A stretch of 64,000 bases of DNA from JAUILH01 sp964230215 (GTDB lineage: Bacteria > Bacteroidota > Bacteroidia > Flavobacteriales_D > JAUILH01). The stretch spans positions 372,001 through 436,000 of the forward strand of contig CAXRGQ010000016.1 of NCBI GenBank assembly GCA_964230215.1, read 5' to 3'. The notes beneath the pieces are model-generated. The model saw only the letters and a list, made by a program, of their open reading frames with translations. It made no database searches and had not been told where the DNA came from. Position numbers and translations under genes: made by a program. Below, piece by piece: positions 1-8,200 of this stretch (position 1 is the stretch's first letter; each line of letters begins with the position of its first letter).

Positions 1-551
1 CAACGTGTATATATTTCTTTAAAGATAGAGAACGATTGCACCACTGTTCTTCCAGGGGCAACGTTATAGTATTCACGGAAGTTCTTTTTTGCCATTTCAA
101 CCGCATAAGGCCGAACGTTTTCTACATCAATAGCAGCCTTTATTTTGTCTTCGTTTGTGAACTCCTTTTTCTGCTCTAAAAAGGTGATAGGAACTGCTCC
201 ATTTCCAAGGGCGTATAGCATTGCCGAGTAGTCATAGTAGACATCCTTGATGGTGTACTTTCCCGTAACTCCCATAACTGTAAGCCATACTAAAGCAGCA
301 GATCCAAGAATATACATCAGCATCTTAAACTTAGCCACGATATAGATTACAATGGCAAGGAGTGGTAAAAATGTAATGAAATGGTCAATACGCAGGCTGC
401 CTATTGAAATCACTGGCATATATCTGTACACAATTATAAATACAGGAATGCATAGAATAACTGATATGCTAACTATAAACAGCATTGCAAGCCAATTAAA
501 TTTCTTTTTCTTCGGCGAAAGATTCTGTATTGCTTGAGCTTCATCAGTCAT
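1..551 (-). CDS. Membrane protein of unknown function, 3' end cut by window edge
   Basis: Reading from ATG at 551 to base 1 gives 183 codons without a stop, so the C-terminus lies outside the window. The visible part has a short charged N-terminus ending in a lysine run (SPKKKKF, residues 12-18), then about three hydrophobic segments (roughly residues 20-40, 53-66 and 70-85), then a soluble part with the motif NVAPGRTVVQSFSIFKEIY. The last stretch vaguely recalls the lead-in to transglutaminase-like domains in flavobacterial membrane proteins, but the diagnostic Cys-His-Asp region is not visible, so I do not assign it. It is divergent from ridA; its ATG lies four bases downstream of a minus-strand TAACTTTG box. 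Confidence 0.75.
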   Translation of the reverse strand, partial: MTDEAQAIQNLSPKKKKFNWLAMLFIVSISVILCIPVFIIVYRYMPVISIGSLRIDHFITFLPLLAIVIYIVAKFKMLMYILGSAALVWLTVMGVTGKYTIKDVYYDYSAMLYALGNGAVPITFLEQKKEFTNEDKIKAAIDVENVRPYAVEMAKKNFREYYNVAPGRTVVQSFSIFKEIYTR

Positions 552-555
552 GCTA

Positions 556-563
556 CAAAGTTA
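556..563 (-). promoter_or_regulatory. Putative -7 promoter box four bases from the ATG
   Basis: On the minus strand the sequence reads TAACTTTG followed by four bases and then the ATG at 551. It matches the Bacteroidota TAnnTTTG element exactly. The spacing would put the transcription start at or next to the start codon. Confidence 0.55.
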
Positions 564-580
564 TGTTACTATATGACACG

Positions 581-616
581 ATAAAACGTGTAAATTGAAT
601 ATTTTACACGTTTTAT
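581..616. promoter_or_regulatory. Perfect 14-base inverted repeat between divergent genes
   Basis: The arm ATAAAACGTGTAAA (581-594) is the exact reverse complement of 603-616, with an eight-base spacer. It lies between two divergent -7 boxes (556-563 and 621-628). It is not followed by a T-run, both flanking genes read away from it, and so an operator fits better than a terminator. Confidence 0.5.
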
Positions 617-620
617 ACAC

Positions 621-628
621 TAAATTTG
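621..628 (+). promoter_or_regulatory. Putative -7 promoter box of ridA
   Basis: TAAATTTG matches TAnnTTTG exactly and is followed by four bases (AATC) before the ridA ATG at 633. A leaderless transcript is predicted. Confidence 0.55.
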
Positions 629-632
629 AATC

Positions 633-1007
633 ATGAAATCAATTGTTACAAATGACGCGCCAGCACCAATTGGCCCCTACAGTCAAGCACTTGTAGTTAA
701 TAACATGGTTTACCTCAGTGGTCAAATTGCTATTATTCCTGAAACAGGCGAATTGGATATGGCAGATATCCCGAGTGAAACAAAGCGTGTAATGGAAAAC
801 ATTAAAGGTCTATTGTATACCTCAGGGAGTGACTTTTCTAAAGTGATTAAATGCTCCATCTTTTTAAGTGATATGGCGAATTTCTCAGCAGTAAATGAGG
901 TATATGCAAGCTACTTTAAAGCACCCTATCCTGCAAGAGAATGTGTTGAAGTTGCTTGTCTACCGAAAAATGTAAACGTAGAAATTTCTGTTATTGCAAG
1001 TTTATAA
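633..1007 (+). CDS. ridA: RidA family enamine/imine deaminase
   Basis: The 124-residue product has the usual length and whole pattern of RidA (YjgF/YER057c) proteins: the N-terminal PAPIGPYSQA signature, YLSGQIAI near residue 28, and the C-terminal PARECVEVACLPK block with the arginine that binds the carboxylate of the substrate. RidA proteins are cytosolic trimers that hydrolyse reactive enamine/imine intermediates released by PLP enzymes such as threonine dehydratase, protecting other PLP enzymes from 2-aminoacrylate. The gene stands alone, divergent from the membrane protein ending at base 1, and its 3' end overlaps the convergent gene at 1002-1556 by six bases. The start is the only ATG that keeps the conserved N-terminus. 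Confidence 0.93.
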   Translation: MKSIVTNDAPAPIGPYSQALVVNNMVYLSGQIAIIPETGELDMADIPSETKRVMENIKGLLYTSGSDFSKVIKCSIFLSDMANFSAVNEVYASYFKAPYPARECVEVACLPKNVNVEISVIASL

Positions 1008-1556
1008 CTTGGCTAATCGTGCCTCTTCTTTCAACTTTTTTAGACGTTTGAAAGAGACATAAAATATGCCTGCAAGTGCGGGAGGTATTATGTAGTCGTA
1101 GAAGTCAACGCCATTAGTAGCATAATCCCATGTTAATAAAACAAACGGAATTACCAACATTGCCAGCATTGCAATAAAAAACATATAATAACCGAATAAT
1201 TTACGTCTGTATATAATAGCCATTGAGACAAGACCTAGCCCAGAAGCAGCCAACATAGCTAAGCAATACGTTTTAATCTGATTGAGTGGGTCTTCCATTC
1301 CGTGCTTATGTCCCAGTTTATAAATCACCGTCTTGAATTCAGCGCTCTCCTTCGCGGAAAAGGAGTCAATGTTATTTAATGCTACAAACTTCAACCCGTT
1401 CCACAAGAAATAATAGCCTACACAAATAAGCGCTACAATTAGAATAATTCGGGTAAATAATGGCGGTCTCTGATTCCCCAGCAAAACTTTTTTCGCAGCT
1501 TTCGCATACTCCTGCTCAGGTCTTTCAGATACTTTATTGATTGCAATTTTTGCCAT
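1002..1556 (-). CDS. Small multi-pass membrane protein, unknown
   Basis: The 184-residue product has a basic cytosolic N-terminus (about 35 residues), four predicted membrane segments (roughly 36-60, 95-112, 120-143 and 150-168), and a lysine-rich C-terminal tail (FKRLKKLKEEARLAKL). I recognise no family. It could be the last gene of the minus-strand operon, 37 bases after the M61 peptidase, and its end overlaps ridA by six bases. Confidence 0.7.
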   Translation of the reverse strand: MAKIAINKVSERPEQEYAKAAKKVLLGNQRPPLFTRIILIVALICVGYYFLWNGLKFVALNNIDSFSAKESAEFKTVIYKLGHKHGMEDPLNQIKTYCLAMLAASGLGLVSMAIIYRRKLFGYYMFFIAMLAMLVIPFVLLTWDYATNGVDFYDYIIPPALAGIFYVSFKRLKKLKEEARLAKL

Positions 1557-1593
1557 TATGAGATAAATATAAAAAAGCTTTCTGAGAAATCAA

Positions 1594-3306
1594 TCAATCT
1601 TTTTTGGAAGACCATTTATTGAAAGCTTCTCTTTGTGTTCTACTGGGATTTTCGAGTTGCTCAACAGAGTATAATTTCCAAAAACTCACATCAATCTGTG
1701 GCATTTTTAAGGTAAGCAATCTGCCCTTTCTTTTCAGTTCAAAAAAGATGGTTTCTGTATCTATACTATCTAAACATGCGTCTATGTCTCCGTTTATCAC
1801 AGATATATTGTTAATCGCCAAAATCTGATCATCAATACTAAAACCGCCCATTTCTGCAGGTGACCCAGGTGCAATAGCCATAATTTTATCTCCGTTTAAA
1901 CGCATGCCATGCACCCTTGCTGAAATTTTTGGGTTTTCCTCTTTTTTCATCACTAAGCCCAAGTAATCCAATGCTTCAGTTAATAAGCCCTCGTATGTTG
2001 CCGTACCGTAGACATATCGATTAAAATACTCAGATAAATCCAAGCCCGAAACTTCTTCAGCAACCATTCTGTAATCGGCTTCTGAATACCCTTTACCTTT
2101 TCCGTATGTCTCTTGATACAAGGCCTGCATCATGGTGTGAATATCTTTGGTGTTATTACTCGCTCTCATTATCATGGTGTCCAAAATAAAAGCAAGTAAA
2201 CATCCTTCTGTATAAATAGAGACTTTTCGGTTAGGCACTCCAGCAACATATCCATCCAGCCATGTATCATACGAAGAGTCGCCCACACTCATGTTAAACC
2301 TTCCAAAATTGTTAAAATGGCGTTGGAATTGTGCGCTCAGTTCTTTTAGATACTGTTTGGCGGTAAAAACTTTCCCCTTAAATAAAAATAAATCACCGAG
2401 ATAGGTGGTTACGCCTTCCGCCACAAAGCCCAGCCTTGTGTAATTCTCTCTGCTATAATCGTAAGGATACATTTCTACTGGACGTATTGCCTTAACATTC
2501 CATGCATGATAGAGTTCATGGGAGCTTACTCCTAGAAACTCGGTATACAACTTGCCCATCAAATCATAAGAAGGTCCAAGTGCTATCACCGTTGATTTCT
2601 GATGTTCAACACCATGATATAGCTTTTCATGGCTTATTTGATACATGTAATGATATTCATCAAAAGGGAACTCGTCAAATGCTTCAAATTGCTTCTTAGT
2701 GTAAGCGATAAAATCTCTTTTAATTCGTGCCCAATTCAAATTCACTTCACCCTGAAACCACAAATGAAACTTCACCCCGTAACACTCAAAATCCTGATGT
2801 TGCATGGAAGCACTTGCTATAAATGGGCTGTCTACTAATTCGTGGTAATCTTTAAAAGTAGCTTTGTTATCATTAAACAGAACAGCGCATGCAATCTTGT
2901 AGTCTGTTGGGAGCACTAGCTCAAGCTCACACGGCGCATCAATCAATTCTTTTCGATACAAGAAGCAGTTCACCGGATTTATATAGAGCTGCTGGTCATC
3001 AAGGTAGCTTGAACCCGCATTAAGCTCGTATGCGTAATAGTTATACACTACTTTAATTGAAGAGCAACCATCGGTATTAACTAGCCAAGTATCCTTACTC
3101 GTCTTTTTAAATGAGAGTGGTTTTCCGTCACTCGAGTAGACTTTGAAACTTTGAATGTTTTTAGCAAAATTGCCCTTTTCGTAACGTCCGGGTCTCCATG
3201 TTGGAAACTGTAGTTCGGTTTGACTCAGTTCTTCACATGGAATGTCAAGCTCAAAGTCAATATAATGTGTTCCGGGATTTTGATAGGATACTTTGTATTT
3301 AATCAT
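1594..3306 (-). CDS. M61 family metallopeptidase with PDZ domain
   Basis: The 570-residue product is a peptidase of the M61 (glycyl aminopeptidase) family. An N-terminal beta domain is followed by the catalytic domain with the zinc motif HELYH at residues 263-267 in the context HAWNVKAIRP, and the third ligand is the glutamate at 297 in AEGVT. A PDZ domain sits near residues 460-535 (MAIAPGSPAEMGGFSIDDQI). No signal peptide is visible, unlike many exported members, so it is probably cytosolic. It overlaps coaE by eight bases and is the downstream part of the operon starting at 8116. Family members cleave N-terminal Gly or Ala from peptides; the substrate here is unknown. Confidence 0.88.
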   Translation of the reverse strand: MIKYKVSYQNPGTHYIDFELDIPCEELSQTELQFPTWRPGRYEKGNFAKNIQSFKVYSSDGKPLSFKKTSKDTWLVNTDGCSSIKVVYNYYAYELNAGSSYLDDQQLYINPVNCFLYRKELIDAPCELELVLPTDYKIACAVLFNDNKATFKDYHELVDSPFIASASMQHQDFECYGVKFHLWFQGEVNLNWARIKRDFIAYTKKQFEAFDEFPFDEYHYMYQISHEKLYHGVEHQKSTVIALGPSYDLMGKLYTEFLGVSSHELYHAWNVKAIRPVEMYPYDYSRENYTRLGFVAEGVTTYLGDLFLFKGKVFTAKQYLKELSAQFQRHFNNFGRFNMSVGDSSYDTWLDGYVAGVPNRKVSIYTEGCLLAFILDTMIMRASNNTKDIHTMMQALYQETYGKGKGYSEADYRMVAEEVSGLDLSEYFNRYVYGTATYEGLLTEALDYLGLVMKKEENPKISARVHGMRLNGDKIMAIAPGSPAEMGGFSIDDQILAINNISVINGDIDACLDSIDTETIFFELKRKGRLLTLKMPQIDVSFWKLYSVEQLENPSRTQREAFNKWSSKKD

Positions 3307-3883
3307 GATCTAAAATATGATTATAAATGTTAATTACCTGTGGAACAATAAGGTGTTCTCCATCGTTATGTACCACATAGTCTGCATACTCCAACAGCTC
3401 GTCTTCGCTGAGTTGTTTGTTCATGCGTTTTGATACTTCTTCTGCAGTGACATTGTCTCTTTGAACTACACGTTGGATACGCAGGTCCATTGGAGCACTT
3501 ACGACAAGTAGTTTATCTAAGGATTTGTAGGCGCCGCTTTCAATCATTATCGCCGCCTCTTTAATGAGCAGGGGAGCCGTACTATTTTCTTTAAGCCAAC
3601 TTTCAAAATCTTTTCCAACAGCTGGATGAACTATATTGTTTAGAGCTTGCAACTTATCGTCATCGTTAAAGACGACAGACGCTATATGTTTGCGGTTAAG
3701 TTGACCATCAATATAGGCTTGTTCCCCGAAGAGTTCGGAGATGGCAGAAACTAAATCGGGCGAAGAACTCATGAGTTCTTTCGCCCGCTTATCAGAATTG
3801 TAAATTGGTACGCCAAGGTGTTTAAAAATATCGCAAACAAGAGATTTGCCCGACCCTATTCCACCTGTAACGCCTAATATCAT
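3299..3883 (-). CDS. coaE: Dephospho-CoA kinase
   Basis: The 194-residue product phosphorylates the 3' hydroxyl of dephospho-CoA, the last step of CoA synthesis, in the cytosol. The P-loop GVTGGIGSGKS is at residues 4-14, followed by the family block FKHLGVPIYNSDKRAKEL, whose aspartate is the usual general base, and the lid region RVVQRDNVT. Length is normal. The start codon directly abuts the yajC stop codon, and the 3' end overlaps the M61 gene, so the three are translated from one mRNA. yajC-coaE adjacency is common in Bacteroidota. Confidence 0.93.
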   Translation of the reverse strand: MILGVTGGIGSGKSLVCDIFKHLGVPIYNSDKRAKELMSSSPDLVSAISELFGEQAYIDGQLNRKHIASVVFNDDDKLQALNNIVHPAVGKDFESWLKENSTAPLLIKEAAIMIESGAYKSLDKLLVVSAPMDLRIQRVVQRDNVTAEEVSKRMNKQLSEDELLEYADYVVHNDGEHLIVPQVINIYNHILDHD

Positions 3884-4183
3884 TTATGACTGTTGTTCAA
3901 GTGCGCTAGAGAATTCCATAGAAATAGCTTGTTTCTCAACACGCAATTTTGTTCCACCTCCAACTTCAATAATAACTGTGGTGTCTTTTACCTCAACAAC
4001 TTTACCATGCAAGCCTCCGATTGTAACCACTTTGGTTCCCTTGTCAAGTGTTTCTCTGAATTTTTTCTGCTCTTTTTGTTTTTTCATTTGTGGGCGAATC
4101 ATCGTCAACCACATCACTAAAAAAATCAGGGCTAACATGATTAACATGCTTCCTCCGCCTCCTGCTAACATTACTATTTCCAT
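3884..4183 (-). CDS. yajC: Preprotein translocase subunit YajC
   Basis: The 99-residue product has one N-terminal membrane segment (about residues 11-28) followed by the family signature MIRPQMKKQKE and a small beta domain with KGTKVVTIGGLHGKVVEV. YajC associates with SecDF in the inner membrane and assists Sec-dependent export. It sits three bases after the stop of a DUF1573 lipoprotein gene and immediately before coaE. Confidence 0.93.
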   Translation of the reverse strand: MEIVMLAGGGGSMLIMLALIFLVMWLTMIRPQMKKQKEQKKFRETLDKGTKVVTIGGLHGKVVEVKDTTVIIEVGGGTKLRVEKQAISMEFSSALEQQS

Positions 4184-4185
4184 AC

Positions 4186-4707
4186 TTATTTATTTACCGT
4201 AGCGCCTATTGATATCACGTTTGCATCTTCTGGATATGTATTGGCTATCACTACTACTTGTTTATATATTCTGTTTAATTTATTAGACGAATTGAACACT
4301 ACTTTTATTTTACCGCTTCCTCCAGGCGCAATTGGTTCAGTTGGATAATGAGGTATTGTACACCCACAATTTCCATACGCCTCTTTTATAATAAGAGGTG
4401 ATTTTCCAACATTAGTAAATTCAAAATTATGTTCAACTTTCTCACCTTGTTTTATTTCGCCAAAGTTATAATGATTTGTGTCCCATTTGATGATTGGAGG
4501 ATTAATAGTATCAATTACCCAATTCTCCGCTAGTGGATTTAGCCCCTTATTCAAATAATCTGGCTCCTGCGGAGTGTCTTCGTTGGGCCCAACTGAATCC
4601 ACTTGCACTTCAGGCTCTTCCTTAGCTGCAGCATTGTTGTTGCTAGCCGAATCGTCACAACTAAGCAACAATGAAACGAAAAGAATAAGTAAACTACTTC
4701 TCAACAT
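4186..4707 (-). CDS. DUF1573 lipoprotein (copy 4 of 4)
   Basis: The 173-residue product has a lipoprotein signal peptide ending LFVSLLLSC, an acidic linker of about 50 residues, then one DUF1573 domain with the family hallmarks YNFGEIKQGEKVEHNFEF, the SPLII block and GNCGCTIP. DUF1573 has an immunoglobulin-like, ASH-type fold, and the role is not established. This is the last and longest of four neighbouring paralogues and overlaps the previous copy by 14 bases. Placement next to yajC and nusB is typical of a single DUF1573 gene in related genomes; four copies is unusual. Confidence 0.87.
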   Translation of the reverse strand: MLRSSLLILFVSLLLSCDDSASNNNAAAKEEPEVQVDSVGPNEDTPQEPDYLNKGLNPLAENWVIDTINPPIIKWDTNHYNFGEIKQGEKVEHNFEFTNVGKSPLIIKEAYGNCGCTIPHYPTEPIAPGGSGKIKVVFNSSNKLNRIYKQVVVIANTYPEDANVISIGATVNK

Positions 4708-5158
4708 AACCTTCTAAAACTACTCTTGTAATAGGTTCTGGGTAAGTATTAGCAGAGATGCGTATTGTTTTTGACTGTTTATCAAACTTTCCTTTACTAT
4801 CGAACACCACCTTTATACTACCCTTTTCACCTGGGGCGATTGGTGTATCGGGTATGCTTGGTACAGTACAACCACAACTCGCCTTGGCATCAACAATAAT
4901 TAATGGCGACCTCCCAGTATTCTGAAAAACGAAATCATGTGTTACTTTGTCTCCCTGATTAATCGTTCCGAAATTATGTAATGGTTCTTCAAAAATGATT
5001 TTTGGCGGATTTATTGTATCCAACTCAGACTTTAAGGGAACTTGCATCCCTCTGACTGTTTTCACCTTAATATTGATGGTTTCAAGCTCCTTATCCTCTT
5101 TTTCTGTGCATGAAATAAGACCTATACAAAATAGAAGAACAAGTAATTTAATACGCAT
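4694..5158 (-). CDS. DUF1573 lipoprotein (copy 3 of 4)
   Basis: The 154-residue product has a lipobox (FCIGLISC) and a DUF1573 domain with LHNFGTINQGDKVTHDFVF, the SPLII block and ASCGCTVP. The phrase DTINPPKIIFEEP before the domain is shared with copy 4 (DTINPPIIKWDTN), so these two are closest to each other. The C-terminal FDSKGKFDKQSKTIRISANTYP block is common to all copies. Function unknown; presumably anchored in the envelope facing the periplasm. Confidence 0.87.
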   Translation of the reverse strand: MRIKLLVLLFCIGLISCTEKEDKELETINIKVKTVRGMQVPLKSELDTINPPKIIFEEPLHNFGTINQGDKVTHDFVFQNTGRSPLIIVDAKASCGCTVPSIPDTPIAPGEKGSIKVVFDSKGKFDKQSKTIRISANTYPEPITRVVLEGYVEK

Positions 5159-5168
5159 ATACTATAAG

Positions 5169-5627
5169 TTATTCAGTTTCTTCTCCTTTACGAACTACAT
5201 TACCAGTTAAGTGCACCATATTGATTTTCGCGGGCCACGTATTTGCCGACACTTTGACTTTCTTATGAATGTCAAGACCACCTTTAAACTTACTATCAAA
5301 AATAACTTTAAGGCTTCCACTATCTCCTGGTAGAATTGGATCTTTTGACCATGTAGGAACCGTACATCCACACGTTGATTGTGCATCCAAAATAATCAAT
5401 GGTGACTCTCCTGAATTATAAAAAGTAAATTCTCTTTCAACTTTATCACCGTCTGTAATGGTTCCAAAGTCATACAGTGTGTCAACAAAAGTTATTTTTG
5501 CAGGATGTTCCTTATCGATTTTTGAATCGTCAAATTCTTTAAGTTTTTCCTTTTCTTTCTTACCATTATCGCAGGCACTCAGTGTACCTATCAATACTAT
5601 GCCCACTATGGCTAATACTCTAATCAT
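5169..5627 (-). CDS. DUF1573 lipoprotein (copy 2 of 4)
   Basis: The 152-residue product has a lipobox (LIGTLSAC) and one DUF1573 domain: YDFGTITDGDKVEREFTF, the SPLII block and STCGCTVP. The pre-domain phrase SKIDKEHPAKITF is nearly the same as in copy 1 (STIDKEHPAKMTF), which shows a recent duplication of this pair. It overlaps copy 1 by eight bases. Function unknown. Confidence 0.87.
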   Translation of the reverse strand: MIRVLAIVGIVLIGTLSACDNGKKEKEKLKEFDDSKIDKEHPAKITFVDTLYDFGTITDGDKVEREFTFYNSGESPLIILDAQSTCGCTVPTWSKDPILPGDSGSLKVIFDSKFKGGLDIHKKVKVSANTWPAKINMVHLTGNVVRKGEETE

Positions 5628-6060
5628 GACCAGCTACTTTTCCAGTTATGTAAACACTATTTGTTGTGTTAGGATATGTGTTTGCGGCAATATTTACCGT
5701 CTTGTTTATATCTAAACCCTTCTTATTGTTACTGTCAAACTTGACTTTGATTGAACCCGATTCGCCCGGCATGATAGCCTCCTTTGGCCAACTAGGAATT
5801 GTGCATCCGCAAGAAGATTTAGCATCCACTATTATAAGTGGTGATTCTCCCGTATTTGTGAATTCAAATTCATGTGTAATAACCTCACCATGGGCAATTG
5901 TCCCAAAATCATATATGGTGTCTTTAAAGGTCATTTTAGCCGGATGTTCCTTATCAATTGTAGATGAGTCCACCTCCTTCAATTTCTGATCGGCTTGCCC
6001 TTTTTTAGTACAGGCTATCAATCCAACAGAGAACAATGCTATAAAAACTAAATACTTCAT
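5620..6060 (-). CDS. DUF1573 lipoprotein (copy 1 of 4)
   Basis: The 146-residue product has a lipobox (LFSVGLIAC) and a DUF1573 domain with YDFGTIAHGEVITHEFEF, the SPLII block and SSCGCTIP. It is the first of the four paralogues, three bases downstream of nusB. The CGC motif is conserved in all four, and its two cysteines could form a disulfide or bind a ligand; this is inference. Confidence 0.87.
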   Translation of the reverse strand: MKYLVFIALFSVGLIACTKKGQADQKLKEVDSSTIDKEHPAKMTFKDTIYDFGTIAHGEVITHEFEFTNTGESPLIIVDAKSSCGCTIPSWPKEAIMPGESGSIKVKFDSNNKKGLDINKTVNIAANTYPNTTNSVYITGKVAGHD

Positions 6061-6063
6061 TAA

Positions 6064-7008
6064 TTATCCAATTAACCCTCGTCCTACTTTCTTAATATCG
6101 CCTTTATCTTTGAGCTCAGCGAAAACCTTATCAAGAACCCCATTTATAAATCCGTTACTTTTTGGCGTACTGTAGAACTTAGAAATTTCTATATACTCGT
6201 TCAAAGTTACTTTAAGTGGGATAGATTTGAACTCTTTTGCTTCAGTAATTGCCATTTTCATTAAAATAACATCCATTTTAGCAATTCTATCCACTTCCCA
6301 ATTATCTGTTTTAGACTTTATTAAATCGGTTATAGCATTATCACTAGCGATGGTTTTTCTAAATAGTGTTTTGTAAAACTCTTCCTCATCATCGTCCGCT
6401 TTAAACAAGCTTGGCATGGATGTGAATTCGTCCGCTTTATCGTCCAACTGCTTTAGCGATTTGATTACCATCGAACACACCAAGTCTATATCATCCATCC
6501 AGAAAATACTCTTTTCTTCTAGTAAGTGATGAATCAAATCAAAGTTGGCTATTGTCTTCTTAAATATACTTACAATAAAATTCAAATCAGACTCGAAACT
6601 GTCATCTGTACTTGTCATGTATTTATTGTAGGACTCCTTCTCTTGAATTGCTTGATACAATTTCTTAACAAGCTCTCCATCCCAACGAATCTTATAAAGC
6701 TCAATCAATTTATTTAAGTCACGATTAACAGAAAGCACCTCTAGCACTCTGTTGTTTACGAACTTTAAATTTGGATTCAAATCGTCCTCAGTCGGTAACC
6801 GTTTCTGCTTATTGTCCTCTATTCTTTGCTCCCCATGGTGCTTAAGCTCCCTAAAAAGCGACATCCAATAAACAAACTGTTCCCTAATCTTCTCAATACT
6901 TTTCTCCAACTCGCGTTCACGAATAACGTAATCATTCTCATCTGACTGATAGAACGCGTATAATTCCTGAAGTACCTTAATTCTTAGGTGTCTTCTATTT
7001 AATAACAT
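6064..7008 (-). CDS. nusB: Transcription antitermination protein NusB (long form)
   Basis: The 314-residue product starts with the conserved NusB opening MLLNRRHLRIKVLQELYAFYQ and ends with the RNA-binding helical domain (about residues 205-300), where ITEAKEFKSIPLKVTLNEYIEISKFY is the classic family block. It is twice the length of the E. coli protein because of a helical insertion (about residues 30-200), as is normal in Bacteroidota. NusB with NusE binds boxA RNA and promotes rRNA transcription. It lies seven bases after the leucine dehydrogenase gene. Confidence 0.92.
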   Translation of the reverse strand: MLLNRRHLRIKVLQELYAFYQSDENDYVIRERELEKSIEKIREQFVYWMSLFRELKHHGEQRIEDNKQKRLPTEDDLNPNLKFVNNRVLEVLSVNRDLNKLIELYKIRWDGELVKKLYQAIQEKESYNKYMTSTDDSFESDLNFIVSIFKKTIANFDLIHHLLEEKSIFWMDDIDLVCSMVIKSLKQLDDKADEFTSMPSLFKADDDEEEFYKTLFRKTIASDNAITDLIKSKTDNWEVDRIAKMDVILMKMAITEAKEFKSIPLKVTLNEYIEISKFYSTPKSNGFINGVLDKVFAELKDKGDIKKVGRGLIG

Positions 7009-7015
7009 TATAATT

Positions 7016-8116
7016 CTAAGCTTTAAACGAAAGACTAACTTTACCTATCGCTTCAATTCTTTCTTCTGCCATTTTGTTCGCAATGGCATAACTTGGTTTC
7101 GATTCGTCTGATGATCTTTTAAGGATCTCTAATGTTGTGTTGTAAATTTCTTCCGCTTTACCCATTGCCCACTCAGAGCTCAATCCTTTCACTTCAGAAT
7201 AGCAGTTAATAACACCGCCTGCATTCAACATAAAATCAGGAATGTATAGCATACCTCTATCCATAACAGATATTCCATGCTTTTCTTCTTGCGCTAATTG
7301 ATTATTGGCTGCTCCTGCGATAATACTGCACTTCAATCTATCCAATGTATCATCATTTACGGTTGCTCCTAGTGCACATGGTGCGTATACATCCATATCT
7401 ATATCGTAAATCTCATCTATTCCCACTACGGTAGCACCATACTTTTCGGACACAGTTTTAAGTGTTGATTCGTATATATCGGTAATATATACATCCGCGC
7501 CTTCTTTAGTAAGCGATTGTACCAGGTATTCTCCCACATGACCTACACCTTGCACCGCCACCTTAACTCCAGACAAACTATCGCTGCCAGTAAGATGTTT
7601 TCGTGCTGCCTTCATTCCAACGTATACACCATATGCCGTAACAGGAGAAGGGTCACCACTTTTTCCCGGTAAACCAACCACATGATTAGTTTCCATGTTC
7701 ACCCAAGTCATATCCTGAGGTGAAATACCAACATCTTCTGCTGTGATATATTTTCCTGCAAGACTATCAACAAATCGTCCGAATCTTCTAAAAAGTGCCT
7801 CTGATTTCTGTGAACGGCTGTCGCCAATAATAACGGCTTTACCACCGCCAAGATTTAATCCTGAAATTGAGTTTTTGTAAGTCATTCCTCTCGACAGTCT
7901 CAATACATCATTTAAGGCTTCCAGTTCATTGTTGTACATCCACATTCTTGTACCTCCAAGTGCTGGACCCAAGGTGGTATCATGCACGGCTACAATTGCT
8001 TTTAAGCCTGTTGCGTTATCCTGACAAAACAAAAGTTGCTCGTGATCATATTTGGCCATTTGACCTATCACCGGGTTGCTTACTTCTGCCTCAGTGAGTT
8101 GACTAACATTTATCAT
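7016..8116 (-). CDS. Leucine (Glu/Leu/Phe/Val) dehydrogenase
   Basis: The 366-residue product deaminates branched-chain amino acids to 2-keto acids with NAD. The substrate-binding and catalytic lysines are visible at 81 (MTYKN) and 93 (LNLGGGKAV), and the Rossmann domain has GVGHVGEYLV. The length matches leucine dehydrogenases rather than the ~450-residue glutamate enzymes. It is the first gene of the minus-strand operon running towards 1594 and is divergent from the ABC exporter at 8201. The pairing with nusB is common in Flavobacteriales. Confidence 0.9.
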   Translation of the reverse strand: MINVSQLTEAEVSNPVIGQMAKYDHEQLLFCQDNATGLKAIVAVHDTTLGPALGGTRMWMYNNELEALNDVLRLSRGMTYKNSISGLNLGGGKAVIIGDSRSQKSEALFRRFGRFVDSLAGKYITAEDVGISPQDMTWVNMETNHVVGLPGKSGDPSPVTAYGVYVGMKAARKHLTGSDSLSGVKVAVQGVGHVGEYLVQSLTKEGADVYITDIYESTLKTVSEKYGATVVGIDEIYDIDMDVYAPCALGATVNDDTLDRLKCSIIAGAANNQLAQEEKHGISVMDRGMLYIPDFMLNAGGVINCYSEVKGLSSEWAMGKAEEIYNTTLEILKRSSDESKPSYAIANKMAEERIEAIGKVSLSFKA

Positions 8117-8153
8117 TTTCTAACTTTAAAGAACACTATTAGTAAAATCTAAG

Positions 8154-8161
8154 TACCTTTG
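8154..8161 (+). promoter_or_regulatory. Putative -7 box of the ABC exporter gene
   Basis: TACCTTTG matches TAnnTTTG exactly, 39 bases before the GTG start at 8201, giving a leader of about 35 bases. Confidence 0.4.
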
Positions 8162-8200
8162 GCGGCACCTTATAATGGTGCAAAATTAAGCAATAATTAG

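Noticed and set aside
352..537. Small plus-strand frame near the left edge
   Set aside because: It lies antisense within the truncated membrane-protein gene, whose frame has clear membrane segments.
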